Part shown: positions 1 through 11,242 of the stretch, piece after piece
How positions within the stretch are numbered: the stretch's first letter is position 1
Layout of the letters: each line of letters begins with the position of its first letter
From: Afipia sp.
GTDB taxonomy: Bacteria > Pseudomonadota > Alphaproteobacteria > Rhizobiales > Xanthobacteraceae
Assembly (NCBI GenBank): GCA_017308575.1
Contig: JAFKEQ010000001.1
Span: forward strand, 558,001-622,000
DNA length: 64,000 nt
Reading direction: 5' to 3'
Program-made: the position numbers and the translations under genes
The notes under the pieces: model-generated
What the model was told of the DNA's origin: nothing
The model's database searches: none
What the model saw: only the letters and a program-made list of their open reading frames with translations

Positions 1-2
1 TC

Positions 3-677
3 ACGCCCAAGGCCACCACCACCAAGTTGCTCGCGTTCGGACCGGTGCTGCGGAACAAGCCCGCCATGGGCTACGTGCTCGGCTACGGAGCGCACTGCTT
101 CGAGCTCTACGGCATCCGGACCTGGCTCGTCGCCTTCTGGACATTCGTCGTCGCGCACAACGGCGGCGCCGGCGTCCTGACGCCGGTTGCCGTGAGCTTC
201 GGATTCTCCCTCCTGGCGATGCCTTCCAGCATCATCGGGAACGAACTCGCGATCCGATTCGGCCGCCACCGCGCGGTCTCGGTCGTCATGATCGTGTCGG
301 CTTGCGTTGGGCTGTCCATCGGCGCGCTTGCCGGGGCTTCGCCCTATGCCTTGCTTCCCCTCCTCATCCTGTACGCGATCACCGTGCCGGCCGATTCCGG
401 CGCGCTGACCGCAGGCATGGCGATGTCCGCTCTTCCGGAGAGTAGGGGCGCGACCATGGCCGTCCATTCGACCGTCGGCTTCGGACTGTCCGCGCTCGGG
501 GCGTGGTGCGTTGGAGCCGCGCTCGACGCGTCCGGAGGTCCCAACGTGCCGTCCGCGTGGTTCGCGGCATTCGCGGTGCTCGCCGCCGGAATTCTTATCG
601 GTCCGCTGGCATTGAGATGGTCGCGAGCCGCTCTAATCCCGACGACATCGTCTCGCGATATGGACTCCATGAAATGA
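3..677 (+). CDS. MFS transporter, C-terminal part (5' end outside window)
   Basis: The frame is open to the left edge, so only the last ~225 residues are present and the true start is upstream; a TTG at 27 is only an internal codon. The visible part is a run of hydrophobic segments separated by short loops, including a charged RFGRHR loop of the kind found between helices of major facilitator superfamily carriers, so it probably represents the C-terminal six-helix half. The substrate cannot be read from the sequence. The stop codon overlaps the ATG of the next MFS gene by four bases (ATGA), so the two were probably co-translated. The nearby metal-resistance genes make a role in metal or metalloid export possible, but that is inference. 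Confidence 0.75.
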   Translation, partial: TPKATTTKLLAFGPVLRNKPAMGYVLGYGAHCFELYGIRTWLVAFWTFVVAHNGGAGVLTPVAVSFGFSLLAMPSSIIGNELAIRFGRHRAVSVVMIVSACVGLSIGALAGASPYALLPLLILYAITVPADSGALTAGMAMSALPESRGATMAVHSTVGFGLSALGAWCVGAALDASGGPNVPSAWFAAFAVLAAGILIGPLALRWSRAALIPTTSSRDMDSMK

Positions 678-1860
678 CCGATCGCCAGCTTCCCATCATC
701 CTGTCGCTCGGAACGACGCAGACGCTGGCCTGGGCATCCAGCTACTATCTGCCGGCCATCCTCGCCGATCCCATCGCGCGGGATCTCGGCATATCGAGCA
801 ACTGGTTCTTCGCGGCATTCTCCGCGTCGCTCGTCATTTCAGGATTGCTCGGACCCCGTGTCGGCCGACAGATCGACCGCGTCGGCGGCAGGCAGGTCCT
901 GTGCGCCTCCAACCTGCTGTTTGCCGGCGGCCTCGCGTTGCTCGGGCTGACATCCTCGTTGTGGATGCTCGGCCTCGCCTGGTTGCTGCTCGGTATCGGA
1001 ATGGGACTCGGTCTCTACGATGCGGCGTTCGGCGCCCTCGGGCGCATCTTCGGAGACAAGGCCCGGCGCCCGATCACCGGCATCACGCTTCTCGCTGGGT
1101 TCGCCAGCACGATCGGATGGCCGTTGAGCACGCTGTCGATACGATCGGATGGCGCGGTACCTGCTTCGCATGGGCCGCTGCGCATATCGCGATCGGCCTG
1201 TCGCTCAACATGCTCTTCCTTCCGAAGACCGAGCGTGTGGTCCGCAGCGAGGCGGAGGCGCCGGCTACAAAGCCGCACGTCGCGATCGACGGCACGATGA
1301 TCCTGCTGTCCTTCGCGTTCGCCGCGGCTTGGACCGTCACGTCGGCGATGGCCGCGCACCTCCCCCGGATCGTCGAGAGCTTCGGAGCCACTCCCGCTCA
1401 GGCCGTCTTCGCGGGAATGATGATCGGACCCGCACAGGTGGCCGCACGCATCGTCGAGGCGGGGCTGCTGAACCGCTTCCATCCGCTCTTCTCGACGAGC
1501 CTCGCCTGCATCACGCATCCGATCGGGGCCGGCGTCATAGCCCTGTTCGGAGGAGGAGCGGCCGCGGCATTCGCGCTTCTGCACGGTGCCGGCAACGGCA
1601 TCCTGACGATCGCCAGAGGCACCCTGCCTCTCTCGATCTTCGGGCCGGAGAACTACGGCTATCGGCTCGGGCTGCTCGGGGCGCCGTCGCGCATCTGCCA
1701 GGCCCTCGCTCCCGTCGCGTTCGGCGTGCTGATCGAGATCATGAGCGGGCGGGTGCTGATCATCACCTCGCTGTTGAGCCTCGCCGCACTGTCCGCCCTT
1801 CTCCTGCTGTCGAAGCGTCCCCGCCCCGCCGGCGAGACGGCCGCAGCACGCGCGGGCTGA
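674..1860 (+). pseudogene. MFS transporter interrupted by a single-base frameshift
   Basis: A second major facilitator permease of about 395 residues. It begins at the ATG at 674 with MTDRQLPIIL and shows the usual N-terminal half with a GRQIDRVGGR loop between helices 2 and 3. The frame then breaks: coding sense continues in another frame from about 1138 (DTIGWRGTCFAWA) to the stop at 1860. The junction fits loss of one base near 1136-1138. The C-terminal half still looks coding (GPENYGYRLGLLGAPSRI). The gene is either a recent pseudogene or carries a sequencing error; the sequence alone cannot separate these. The substrate is unknown. It overlaps the preceding MFS gene and is followed by another frameshifted remnant, which favours real decay. 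Confidence 0.65.
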
Positions 1861-1926
1861 ACATGGTCGCGGCGATCGATGCCCAAGGCCGGACCCATGG
1901 AGCTTGCCTTCAGGCTGCCTGAAATA

Positions 1927-2334
1927 AGGCCCGGGCCGGTGGCGCGGCGAGATTCTCGGACGCTGCACCGTCAATTTCGGGCACATCGTCCAGCCCGGCG
2001 AGCCGCGTCGGTCGGTCGAGTTCACCTACATGGTCATGCCGGCTGCGTTCACCGGCCCCGGCAAGAGGTTCGTGTGGCCAGGCGTGGTCATGATCTTCGC
2101 TCCGACACCATGCAGCCCGAAACGCCGGATTCGGGCTACCTGTTCGCGACGGAACGCCTGCCCTCGCTGCACGTGTCGCTCTCGGTCACGCGCGCGCAGT
2201 TCTCCGACATGTTGCCGAGGCTAGAGGCCGGACGGCTCAAGGATTTCCGTTTCGCCGTCGAGCCGAAGGTCGAGGAAACCTGGCCGATCTCCAGTTGGGG
2301 GATGTCCACGGACGCGAGCGATGAAGCGATCTGA
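1927..2334 (+). pseudogene. Remnant of an unknown protein, frameshifted
   Basis: Two adjacent frames give protein-like sequence that joins naturally. The first runs from about 1927 (GEILGRCTVNFGHIV, then PAAFTGPGKRF) to about 2110. The second continues from about 2110 (DTMQPETPDSGYLFATE) to the stop at 2334, ending WPISSWGMSTDASDEAI. A single missing base near 2110 would restore one frame of roughly 135 residues. No start codon with a convincing ribosome site is visible, and I do not recognise the family. The gene lies convergent with the CDF exporter, 22 bases away. Shadow translations of a real gene on the other strand are an alternative, but no convincing minus-strand gene is present here. 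Confidence 0.4.
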
Positions 2335-2356
2335 TCGAAGGGCTTGCAACCTTCGA

Positions 2357-3094
2357 CTAGCGTGCGGCCTCGATCTGACGTTGGTCTGTCGAATATTCGG
2401 CCCACGCTTGTCGCAGTATCTGGAACGACGACGTGAGGAAGATACCCGCCATTACGGCGGCGACTGCCAAGTCGGGCCACGCACTGGAAGAACCCCAGAC
2501 GCCCAGCGCAGCGAACATGACGATGACGTTCCCTATCGCGTCGTTGCGCGAGCAAAGCCAGACCGAGCGGACGTTGGCGTCGCCGTCCTTGTAGCGCATC
2601 AGCAGGAGCACCGAAGCGAGGTTGGCCGTCAGTGCCAACATGCCGATGCCGCCCATGACCTCGGCACTGGGGATGCCCAAGATGAGCGTGTTGTAAACGG
2701 TTGATCCGAAGACCCACAGCGCCATGATGCTGAGCGAGAGCCCCTTGAAAAGTGCCGCCATCGACCGCGTCGGGACACTCGATCCAATGACTGCGAGGCT
2801 CAGACCGTAAGTGATCGTATCACCGAGGAAGTCCAGGGCGTCCGCCTTCAAGGCCTGTGAGCCGGCAAGCTGTCCGGCAGCCATTTCAACGAGAAACATG
2901 ACGCCGTTGATGGCTATCACTGTCCAGAGGACGCGCTTGTAGCGCGGGTCTACGCCATCGAAGACCGGCATGCCGCCAGAGCACCCGCAGGCTTGCGATC
3001 CGCAAGAACTCTCCATGGACGGCTTCGGAGCCTCTTTCGCGAAGTCGATCGGCGGTGGTTGGCAGCAGCTATCGCTGGAGCAGCAGTTGGACAT
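2357..3094 (-). CDS. Cation diffusion facilitator exporter, Cys-rich N-terminus
   Basis: A 245-residue inner-membrane divalent-metal exporter of the CDF family. The N-terminus is rich in cysteine (C4, C5, C10, C11 and a second CSGG cluster), suggesting thiol capture of soft metals. Paired transport residues are visible as ADALDFLGD in the second helix and CSRNDAIGN in the fifth; the latter has Asn where zinc CDFs often carry His. The protein is shorter than zinc CDFs and has little C-terminal cytoplasmic domain. The start at 3094 is chosen because GAAGGG precedes it; the in-frame ATG at 3127 lies inside the operator. It is divergent from a CadR/PbrR-like regulator, so cadmium, lead or zinc is the likely substrate. 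Confidence 0.85.
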   Translation of the reverse strand: MSNCCSSDSCCQPPPIDFAKEAPKPSMESSCGSQACGCSGGMPVFDGVDPRYKRVLWTVIAINGVMFLVEMAAGQLAGSQALKADALDFLGDTITYGLSLAVIGSSVPTRSMAALFKGLSLSIMALWVFGSTVYNTLILGIPSAEVMGGIGMLALTANLASVLLLMRYKDGDANVRSVWLCSRNDAIGNVIVMFAALGVWGSSSAWPDLAVAAVMAGIFLTSSFQILRQAWAEYSTDQRQIEAAR

Positions 3095-3118
3095 CGGTCT
3101 TCCCTTCGAAACGCCATA

Positions 3119-3149
3119 AGCGTACAACCTCTAGCGACTAGAGGTTCAA
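3119..3149 (-). promoter_or_regulatory. MerR-type promoter and operator for the CDF exporter
   Basis: On the minus strand there is a -35 TTGAAC (3149-3144), a 19-base spacer and a -10 TACGCT (3124-3119). The spacer is filled by a perfect inverted repeat, AACCTCTAG-N3-CTAGAGGTT (3126-3146). A 19-bp spacer with a dyad between the elements is the hallmark of promoters activated by DNA-twisting MerR proteins. It faces the exporter, and the regulator gene starts 11 bases beyond the repeat on the other strand. Confidence 0.85.
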
Positions 3150-3156
3150 GGAAAAA

Positions 3157-3561
3157 ATGAACTACGGGATCGGAGAAGCGTCGCGGGCGACGGGTATCAA
3201 GGTGCCAACCATCCGCTACTACGAAGGGGTCGGATTGCTGTCCCCTCCGACGAGAAGCGAGGGAAAGCAGAGGCGCTATCAACCCGCGGACATCGCACGG
3301 CTGAACTTCATTCGCCACGCGCGCGATCTCGGCTTCGAGATCGGCGATATTCGAGAGCTCCTGACGCTCAGCACGCGGCCCGATCAGTCGTGCGATCAAG
3401 TCGACGTCATCACGCGCCGCCATCTGTCCGATGTGGAGCGGCGCATCGCCCAGCTCTCGGCTCTCCGTGTCGAACTGCTTCGGATGGTGAACGAGTGCAC
3501 ACACGGTAGAATCTACGAATGCCGAGTCATCGAATCCATTCAGGAAGCAGGTGGCGCATAG
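3157..3561 (+). CDS. MerR-family metal sensor, CadR/PbrR type
   Basis: A 134-residue transcription factor. The N-terminal winged helix (YGIGEASRATGIKVPTIRYYE) is the standard MerR DNA-binding domain, followed by the dimerisation helix. Cysteines fall at 79, 114 and 122, very close to the metal-binding triad of PbrR (79/114/123) and CadR, with His116 between. The family activates an exporter promoter when Cd(II), Pb(II) or Zn(II) binds. It is divergent from the CDF exporter and shares the operator at 3126-3146. The ATG at 3157 follows AAGGAAAA. Which metal is sensed cannot be settled from sequence, but the cysteine set argues against a copper sensor. Confidence 0.88.
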   Translation: MNYGIGEASRATGIKVPTIRYYEGVGLLSPPTRSEGKQRRYQPADIARLNFIRHARDLGFEIGDIRELLTLSTRPDQSCDQVDVITRRHLSDVERRIAQLSALRVELLRMVNECTHGRIYECRVIESIQEAGGA

Positions 3562-3702
3562 GTCTTCGACCTCATTTGGAGTGTGGCACGAAGGCCTCCC
3601 GCGGCGACTGAGCGATTGTCGCCAAGTTGACCCAGGAGCTCGAGGCGCAAAAGAAGATCCTTACGTGCGCGCTGAACGGTGGCCGTGCGTCAAGTCGGGC
3701 GC

Positions 3703-6378
<2,676 letters not shown>

Positions 6379-6404
6379 GCCATCCTCCAGCAAGACCAAA
6401 ACCC

Positions 6405-6421
6405 ATACCCTGTAGGGGTAT
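6405..6421 (-). promoter_or_regulatory. CsoR-type operator upstream of copA
   Basis: A perfect inverted repeat ATACCC-N5-GGGTAT with a G-rich core, the pattern bound by CsoR-family copper repressors. It sits 27 bases before the copA start. A near-identical copy precedes csoR, so the repressor gene and the ATPase are probably co-regulated. Confidence 0.75.
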
Positions 6422-6595
6422 ATGAAACGGTCGGACGGAGAAATCAAGGCGGTCCCGAGCAAATCCCGAAAACAGCCGATAAACCTCGAACGCAACGCAT
6501 GTCACTGCCACACACGGGCTGCGAAGATTCCGTGGGTGGACGGGGATCGGAAGAGAGGCGCCCAGCGCAAGCCGTCAACTTGCCGCTTGCAACCC

Positions 6596-6612
6596 TTACC
6601 CAGTAGGGGTAT
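6596..6612 (+). promoter_or_regulatory. CsoR-type operator upstream of csoR
   Basis: The sequence TTACCC-N5-GGGTAT shares the AGTAGGGGTAT core with the copA operator and has one mismatch in the dyad. It ends only eight bases before the csoR ATG, leaving no room for a normal ribosome site. This suggests autoregulation and a very short or leaderless mRNA. Confidence 0.7.
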
Positions 6613-6620
6613 CATGGCGT

Positions 6621-6896
6621 ATGCGCGCAGACATCAAGTCATCGGTGAAGAAACGCCTCGGCAGGATCGAAGGGCAGGTCCGTGGTCTGTCGAAGATGGT
6701 CGACGAGGACCGCTACTGCATCGACGTCGTCACGCAGATCTCCGCCGTCCGCGCCGCGCTTCGCCGCGTCGAGGAAGAAATTCTGAAAGATCACGTGTCG
6801 CATTGCGTCGAACACGCCATCGCCAGCGGCGACAAAGACGAGCAGCGGCAGAAGATCGCCGAACTCATGGCGGTGGTAGGCAGGGCGGAACGATGA
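6621..6896 (+). CDS. csoR: CsoR/RcnR-family copper-sensing repressor
   Basis: A 91-residue all-helical metal-sensing repressor. It opens with the family stretch VKKRLGRIEGQVRGLSKM and carries the metal ligands Cys (YCIDVV) and the His and Cys of HVSHCVEH, matching the Cys-His-Cys Cu(I) site of CsoR. In this family, Cu(I) binding releases operator DNA. Operators lie on both sides of the intergenic region toward copA, so it most likely controls that ATPase and itself. The ATG at 6621 gives the canonical N-terminus; an ATG at 6614 is out of frame. The nickel/cobalt sensor RcnR is an alternative, made unlikely by the copper neighbours. Confidence 0.9.
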   Translation: MRADIKSSVKKRLGRIEGQVRGLSKMVDEDRYCIDVVTQISAVRAALRRVEEEILKDHVSHCVEHAIASGDKDEQRQKIAELMAVVGRAER

Positions 6897-6982
6897 GAGT
6901 GTCTCCTTTTTCATTCTTGGCGTCGCTCGTTTTCGCGCATATGGTGCCGGGATCGACTCGCGCGTTCGAAGGCAATCGATAG
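6893..6982 (+). CDS. Possible 29-residue peptide overlapping csoR
   Basis: A small frame whose ATG overlaps the csoR stop (ATGA), encoding a hydrophobic N-terminus (MRVSPFSFLASLVFAHMV) that looks like a signal peptide or the head of a lost membrane protein. The translational coupling is the only support. It could equally be the 5' stump of a deleted gene. Confidence 0.25.
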   Translation: MRVSPFSFLASLVFAHMVPGSTRAFEGNR

Positions 6983-6985
6983 GCA

Positions 6986-7492
6986 ATGCTCGTTAGGCTC
7001 ACCAGGAACCAGCGGAAGAAGGCGGGGTGGATCGTCGCCATCGTCTATCTGCTGTGCGTCATGGCGCCGACACTGTCCTACGCCCTGCCCGGGCAGCATG
7101 CCGTCGTCGACTGCATGACCATCGAGGGCGTCGCATCGGGATCGATGCACATGCACGGGCAGCCTGATACTGCGGGAGACCGCACCGGAGCCCAAGTGTC
7201 CGGCGACGCGTCGATCCAGGATTCCGGCCATGACGCGCATGTGCGGATGGCGTCCATGTCAGACGACGACGCCTCCATGTCCGGGGCGATGTCCGACGAG
7301 GAAGCGCCAATCAAGAAGGGACCGCACACGACCAGCGGTCAGTGCTGCGCTCTGATGTGCATCGGTGCGATGCCAGCGACCATCGCGGAAATCGCGTCGC
7401 CTTCCGTGCCTACGCCCGTCCGCGCGACGACGGAATACCGCGCCACGGCCGACAACGCGCCGGACGTCCACTACCGCCCCCCCATCGCCTGA
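6986..7492 (+). CDS. Secreted Met/His-rich protein of unknown function, DUF2946-like
   Basis: A 168-residue protein with an N-terminal hydrophobic helix (GWIVAIVYLLCVMAPTL) that should act as a signal or anchor. A middle part rich in Met, His and Asp (SMHMHGQ, DAHVRMASMSDDDASMSG) precedes a cysteine cluster GQCCALMCIG. The Met/His content suits copper binding in the periplasm. The layout resembles small DUF2946-type proteins that accompany copper-resistance operons, but the family call is tentative. It starts the long plus-strand copper array and follows csoR after a short gap. No close enzymatic motif is visible. Confidence 0.6.
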   Translation: MLVRLTRNQRKKAGWIVAIVYLLCVMAPTLSYALPGQHAVVDCMTIEGVASGSMHMHGQPDTAGDRTGAQVSGDASIQDSGHDAHVRMASMSDDDASMSGAMSDEEAPIKKGPHTTSGQCCALMCIGAMPATIAEIASPSVPTPVRATTEYRATADNAPDVHYRPPIA

Positions 7493-7569
7493 TCTGACCG
7501 TTTAGATGCGGCGTCGCCCCCGGGGAGGGTGCGCGCGCCTGTGATCCATCGTCAGTTCAGGAAACAAGC

Positions 7570-7860
7570 ATGTTCGCGCATATTGGGGCGAAGATCGCCG
7601 CCGTTCGCTCGGTGGCAACGAGACTATTCGACAGGAGAAAGTGGGCATTCGCCGCAGCAGCGGCCGGGACGCTGGCGCTCGGAGGTTGCCTTCCGGTGAC
7701 CGTCCCGATGCGCGCCGACCCGGCCGATCCGACGGTCCCCGTGGCGCCCGTGAGCTACCGCTCGACGGTGGCCCCGTACGCGTCGATGCGCCCGGTGTCG
7801 CCATCCGGCTGGAGACAGCGGAACGACGATGTCTCTCCCGCCTCCAAGTCCGGAAGATAG
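7570..7860 (+). CDS. Small predicted lipoprotein
   Basis: A 96-residue protein with a basic N-terminus, a hydrophobic core and the lipobox LALGGC (acylated Cys near residue 40), followed by a Pro/Val-rich stretch with no recognisable domain. Lipid attachment to the periplasmic side of a membrane is expected. It ends ten bases before the TolC-type gene and is probably co-transcribed with it. The function is unknown; it could be an accessory of the efflux or oxidase proteins encoded next. Confidence 0.6.
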   Translation: MFAHIGAKIAAVRSVATRLFDRRKWAFAAAAAGTLALGGCLPVTVPMRADPADPTVPVAPVSYRSTVAPYASMRPVSPSGWRQRNDDVSPASKSGR

Positions 7861-7869
7861 GAGAGCGGC

Positions 7870-9324
7870 ATGTCGAACATGAAAACATCGCCGCGCATCG
7901 ATCGCCGGTATCGGAGCCTGTTGCGCTCGGGCTCGGCCGTGATCGCGCTCGTTCTTCTCGCAGGTTGCGCCAGCTTCTCGCCTGACAAGGGCATGAGTGT
8001 GGTCGCCGGCGTGGCGGACGCGGCGATCCGCAAGGACGTCATCGCCATCCGGTCCGAGGACGACGCGCGCTTCGCCGAGGAAACCGTGGCGAAACTCAAG
8101 TCGCGGGTGCTGACGGTCGAGTCTTCCGTGCAGATAGCGCTCCTGAACAATCGCGGCCTTCAGGCTGCCTATAACGAGCTCGCGCTCGCCGAAGCCGACA
8201 TGGTGGCCGACAGCCTGCCGCCCAATCCGTCGTTCTCCGTGTCGCGGAGCGTCAGCGGCGGATCCGTCGAGGTGTCGCGGCAGGTCGCCGGCGACATCCT
8301 CGCGATCGCCACGCTGCCTTTCCGTTCGGAAATCGCCCGGGAGCGCTTCAAGCGGGCGCAGCTCGCCGCCGCCGAACAGACGCTCCGTCTCGCCGCGGAC
8401 GTCCGCGACGCCTTCTACCGCGCCACCGGGGCGAACGAGCTCGTTGCCGTCCTGACGGAAGCCAAGACGATCGCCGAGACGACCGCGCAGCTCGCCACCA
8501 AGCTCGGAGAGACGGGCTCCCTGAACAAGCTGGATCAGGCGCGCCAGCAGGCGTTCTACGCCGAAACTACGGCCGATCTGGCGTCTGCCAGGCAGGACGC
8601 CTCAAGCTCGCGCGAGCGGCTGATCCGCCTTCTCGGCCTTTGGGGCCGCGACACGGACATCAGGATTCCCGGCCGGCTTCCGCAGCTTCCCCGCAGACCC
8701 GACACGTTGCCGCTGATCGAGGTCCAGGCGGTGGAGCGCCGCCTCGATCTGCAGATGGCGCGGATCGACCTGCTCGCGCTCGCCAAGTCGCTCGAGCTCA
8801 CGCAGGCCACGCGCTTCGTGACGCTGCTCGACATGTCCGCGTCGCAGAGCAAGGAGCTAGGGACGCCGAACCGCAGCCGCAGCGTCGGGATCGACTTCCA
8901 GATCCCGATCTTCGACGGCGGCGAAGTGCGCGTTCGGCAATCGGCTGAGATCTACAATCAGGCCTTCAACCTGCTGACGGAGAAGGCGGTCAACGTCCGC
9001 TCCGAGGCGCGCGACGCCTTCCGGACCTACCGCTCCGCCTACGATATCGCGCTCCAGTATCAGCGCGAGGTCCTTCCGCTCCGCAAGGTCATCTCCGACG
9101 AACTGCAACTGCGCTACTCGAGCATGCAGATCGACGTGTTCGCGCTGGTGGTCGAAGCCACGGCGCGCATCGCGGCCCAACGCGCCGGCGTCGCCGCCAA
9201 GCGCGATTTCTGGCTCGCCAATTCCACTTTGCTGACCGCCGTGAACGGAGGCGGACGCGGCGAATCCCAATCCCAGACGACAGGCACGACGACCGCGCAG
9301 GCGTCGGCCGGCGGAGGTCACTGA
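7870..9324 (+). CDS. TolC-family outer-membrane efflux lipoprotein
   Basis: A 484-residue outer-membrane channel. The lipobox LLAGC near residue 33 indicates a lipid-anchored CusC/OprM-type subunit. The body shows the two long heptad-rich repeats of outer-membrane efflux proteins (SVQIALLNNRGLQAAYNEL in the first; ADVRDAFYRATGANELVAV; SEARDAFRTYRSAYDIALQ in the second). The C-terminal tail is low complexity. No pump or adaptor gene is adjacent; the CusBA pair lies 13 kb away with its own TolC. The stop overlaps the multicopper oxidase ATG (ATGA), tying it to copper handling. Confidence 0.88.
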   Translation: MSNMKTSPRIDRRYRSLLRSGSAVIALVLLAGCASFSPDKGMSVVAGVADAAIRKDVIAIRSEDDARFAEETVAKLKSRVLTVESSVQIALLNNRGLQAAYNELALAEADMVADSLPPNPSFSVSRSVSGGSVEVSRQVAGDILAIATLPFRSEIARERFKRAQLAAAEQTLRLAADVRDAFYRATGANELVAVLTEAKTIAETTAQLATKLGETGSLNKLDQARQQAFYAETTADLASARQDASSSRERLIRLLGLWGRDTDIRIPGRLPQLPRRPDTLPLIEVQAVERRLDLQMARIDLLALAKSLELTQATRFVTLLDMSASQSKELGTPNRSRSVGIDFQIPIFDGGEVRVRQSAEIYNQAFNLLTEKAVNVRSEARDAFRTYRSAYDIALQYQREVLPLRKVISDELQLRYSSMQIDVFALVVEATARIAAQRAGVAAKRDFWLANSTLLTAVNGGGRGESQSQTTGTTTAQASAGGGH

Positions 9325-10706
9325 TGAGCGAACCGATCCTTTCTCGACGCAACTTCCTCGGTACCGCGACGGCACTCGCCGGTGCCGCGGCGATCTCGGG
9401 GCGCGCGCAGGCGGCGTCCATTCCGGAAGCGCCGACGATGGAGAAGACCTCCATGCAGCCGCCGCTGCATCCCTCGTCCGGTCCCGACTACAATCCCGTC
9501 GTGACCCTGAACGGTTGGACGCTCCCTTGGCGCATGAACGGCGACTGGAAGGAATTCCACCTCGTCGCCGAGCCGGTCGAGCGCGAGTTCGCCGAAGGCA
9601 TGAAGGCGCACCTCTGGGGCTACAACGGCCAGTCTCCGGGTCCGACGATCGAATGCGTCGAAGGGGACAAGTTGCGGATCTTCGTGACCAACAAGCTGCC
9701 GGAGGCGACCACCGTGCATTGGCACGGCGTCATCCTGCCTTGCGGCATGGACGGCGTCGGCGGCCTGTCGCAACCGCACATCCCCGTCGGAAAGACCTTC
9801 GTCTACGAATTCGAGATGAAGCATAGCGGCACCTTCATGTACCACCCGCACTCGGACGAGATGGTCCAGATGGCGATGGGCATGATGGGCATGATCGTCG
9901 TGCATCCGCGGGACCGCAGCTTCCGAGCCGTCGACCGCGATTTCGTCTTCATCATGAGCAGCTACCTCATCGACCCCGGCACGTTCCTGCCGAAGGTCAC
10001 CGAGATGACCGACTTCAACATGTGGACGTGGAACAGCCGCGTGTTTCCCGGAATCGACGTCATGCCGGTGCGGCTCGGCGACAAGGTGCGCGTCCGGATC
10101 GGCAACCTGACCATGACCAACCACCCGATCCATCTGCACGGACACAAGTTCGCCGTGAGCTGCACCGACGGCGGATGGGTGCCGGAAAGCGCCGCGTGGC
10201 CGGAGACGACGACCGACGTGCCGGTCGGCGCCATCCGCGCATTCGACTTCCTCGCCGACAATCCCGGCGACTGGGCGTTCCACTGCCACAAGTCCCACCA
10301 CACCATGAACGCCATGGGGCACGACATGGTGAACCTGATCGGCGTGTCGAAGAAGGACATCGCGAAGGCGCTCGGCAAGGTTGCGCCCGACGGCATGGCG
10401 ATGGGATCGACGGGCATGGCCATGGGCGAGATGGAGATGCCCATGCCCGACAACACGCTGCCGATGATGACCGGCAGCGGCCAATTCGGGCCGATCGAGA
10501 TGGGCGGCATGTTCACCGTCGTCAAGATCAGGGACGGGCTCGCGCGTGACGACTACCGGGATCCGGGTCCCTATCAGTTCCCGAAGGGTACCGTCGCCTG
10601 GGAAGTGCAGACGCCGCAGGCCACTCCCGCGCGTCAGGACGGCGGAAAGCCGCCCGCCAAGCAGATGCCGAAGACGATGAACCACAAGGGAATGAAGGGG
10701 ATGTGA
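9324..10706 (+). CDS. Tat-exported multicopper oxidase
   Basis: A 460-residue periplasmic copper oxidase that should convert Cu(I) to the less toxic Cu(II) with reduction of oxygen. The N-terminus has a twin-arginine signal (SRRNFLG, cleavage near AQA). The type 1 and trinuclear copper ligands are all visible: TVHWHG, YHPHSDE, HPIHLHGH and FHCHKSHHTMNAM. A Met-rich segment near the C-terminus (MAMGSTGMAMGEMEMPMP) resembles the substrate-copper hinge of CueO/CopA oxidases. It is translationally coupled to the upstream TolC gene and followed by a cupredoxin. Confidence 0.93.
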   Translation: MSEPILSRRNFLGTATALAGAAAISGRAQAASIPEAPTMEKTSMQPPLHPSSGPDYNPVVTLNGWTLPWRMNGDWKEFHLVAEPVEREFAEGMKAHLWGYNGQSPGPTIECVEGDKLRIFVTNKLPEATTVHWHGVILPCGMDGVGGLSQPHIPVGKTFVYEFEMKHSGTFMYHPHSDEMVQMAMGMMGMIVVHPRDRSFRAVDRDFVFIMSSYLIDPGTFLPKVTEMTDFNMWTWNSRVFPGIDVMPVRLGDKVRVRIGNLTMTNHPIHLHGHKFAVSCTDGGWVPESAAWPETTTDVPVGAIRAFDFLADNPGDWAFHCHKSHHTMNAMGHDMVNLIGVSKKDIAKALGKVAPDGMAMGSTGMAMGEMEMPMPDNTLPMMTGSGQFGPIEMGGMFTVVKIRDGLARDDYRDPGPYQFPKGTVAWEVQTPQATPARQDGGKPPAKQMPKTMNHKGMKGM

Positions 10707-10735
10707 TGGTCCGCCCGGATAAAAAGGAGACACTT

Positions 10736-11224
10736 ATGAGAAGACTGAAGGTTTCGGTGGTGGTCGTCGCGGCAGCGCTCGCCTCCGCGGGTACGGCGCT
10801 CGCGGCCGGCGAGCACGCCGGTCACGCGCAGCATGCCGAGACGTACGCGACCGGCGAGCCCGGCGACGCGAAGAAGGCTGCCCGCATCGTTCAGGTCTCG
10901 CTGACGGAAGCGAACGGCAAGATGCTGTTCGTCCCGGCGAAGATCGAGGTCCGCAAGGACGAGCAGATCCGGTTCGTGCTCCGCAACGGCGGACAGCTCG
11001 ACCACGAATTCGTCCTCGGGACGACCGAGGAGAATCTGAGGCACGGGGCATCCATGGCGAAGAATCCCGACATGGAGCACGACGACCCGAACGCCAGAAG
11101 GCTGGCTCCGAGCAAGACGGGCGATCTCGTCTGGCGGTTCAGCAAGGCGGGCGAGTTCGAATACGCGTGTCTCATACCCGGCCACCGCGAAGCGGGAATG
11201 GTCGGTACCGTCGTCGTCAAATAG
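10736..11224 (+). CDS. Periplasmic cupredoxin (CopI/plastocyanin-like)
   Basis: A 162-residue exported protein with a cleavable signal peptide (cut near ALA-AGE) and a His-rich start to the mature chain (EHAGHAQHAE). The cupredoxin fold is shown by the copper ligand pattern: LDHEFVLG supplies the first His, and YACLIPGHREAGMVG supplies Cys, His and Met. Such proteins shuttle electrons or buffer copper and in several proteobacteria confer copper tolerance. The start at 10736 is preceded by AAAAGGAGA. It sits between the oxidase and a CusF-like protein, as a partner of one or both. Confidence 0.88.
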   Translation: MRRLKVSVVVVAAALASAGTALAAGEHAGHAQHAETYATGEPGDAKKAARIVQVSLTEANGKMLFVPAKIEVRKDEQIRFVLRNGGQLDHEFVLGTTEENLRHGASMAKNPDMEHDDPNARRLAPSKTGDLVWRFSKAGEFEYACLIPGHREAGMVGTVVVK

Positions 11225-11242
11225 CAATCGAAAGGAAGAAAG

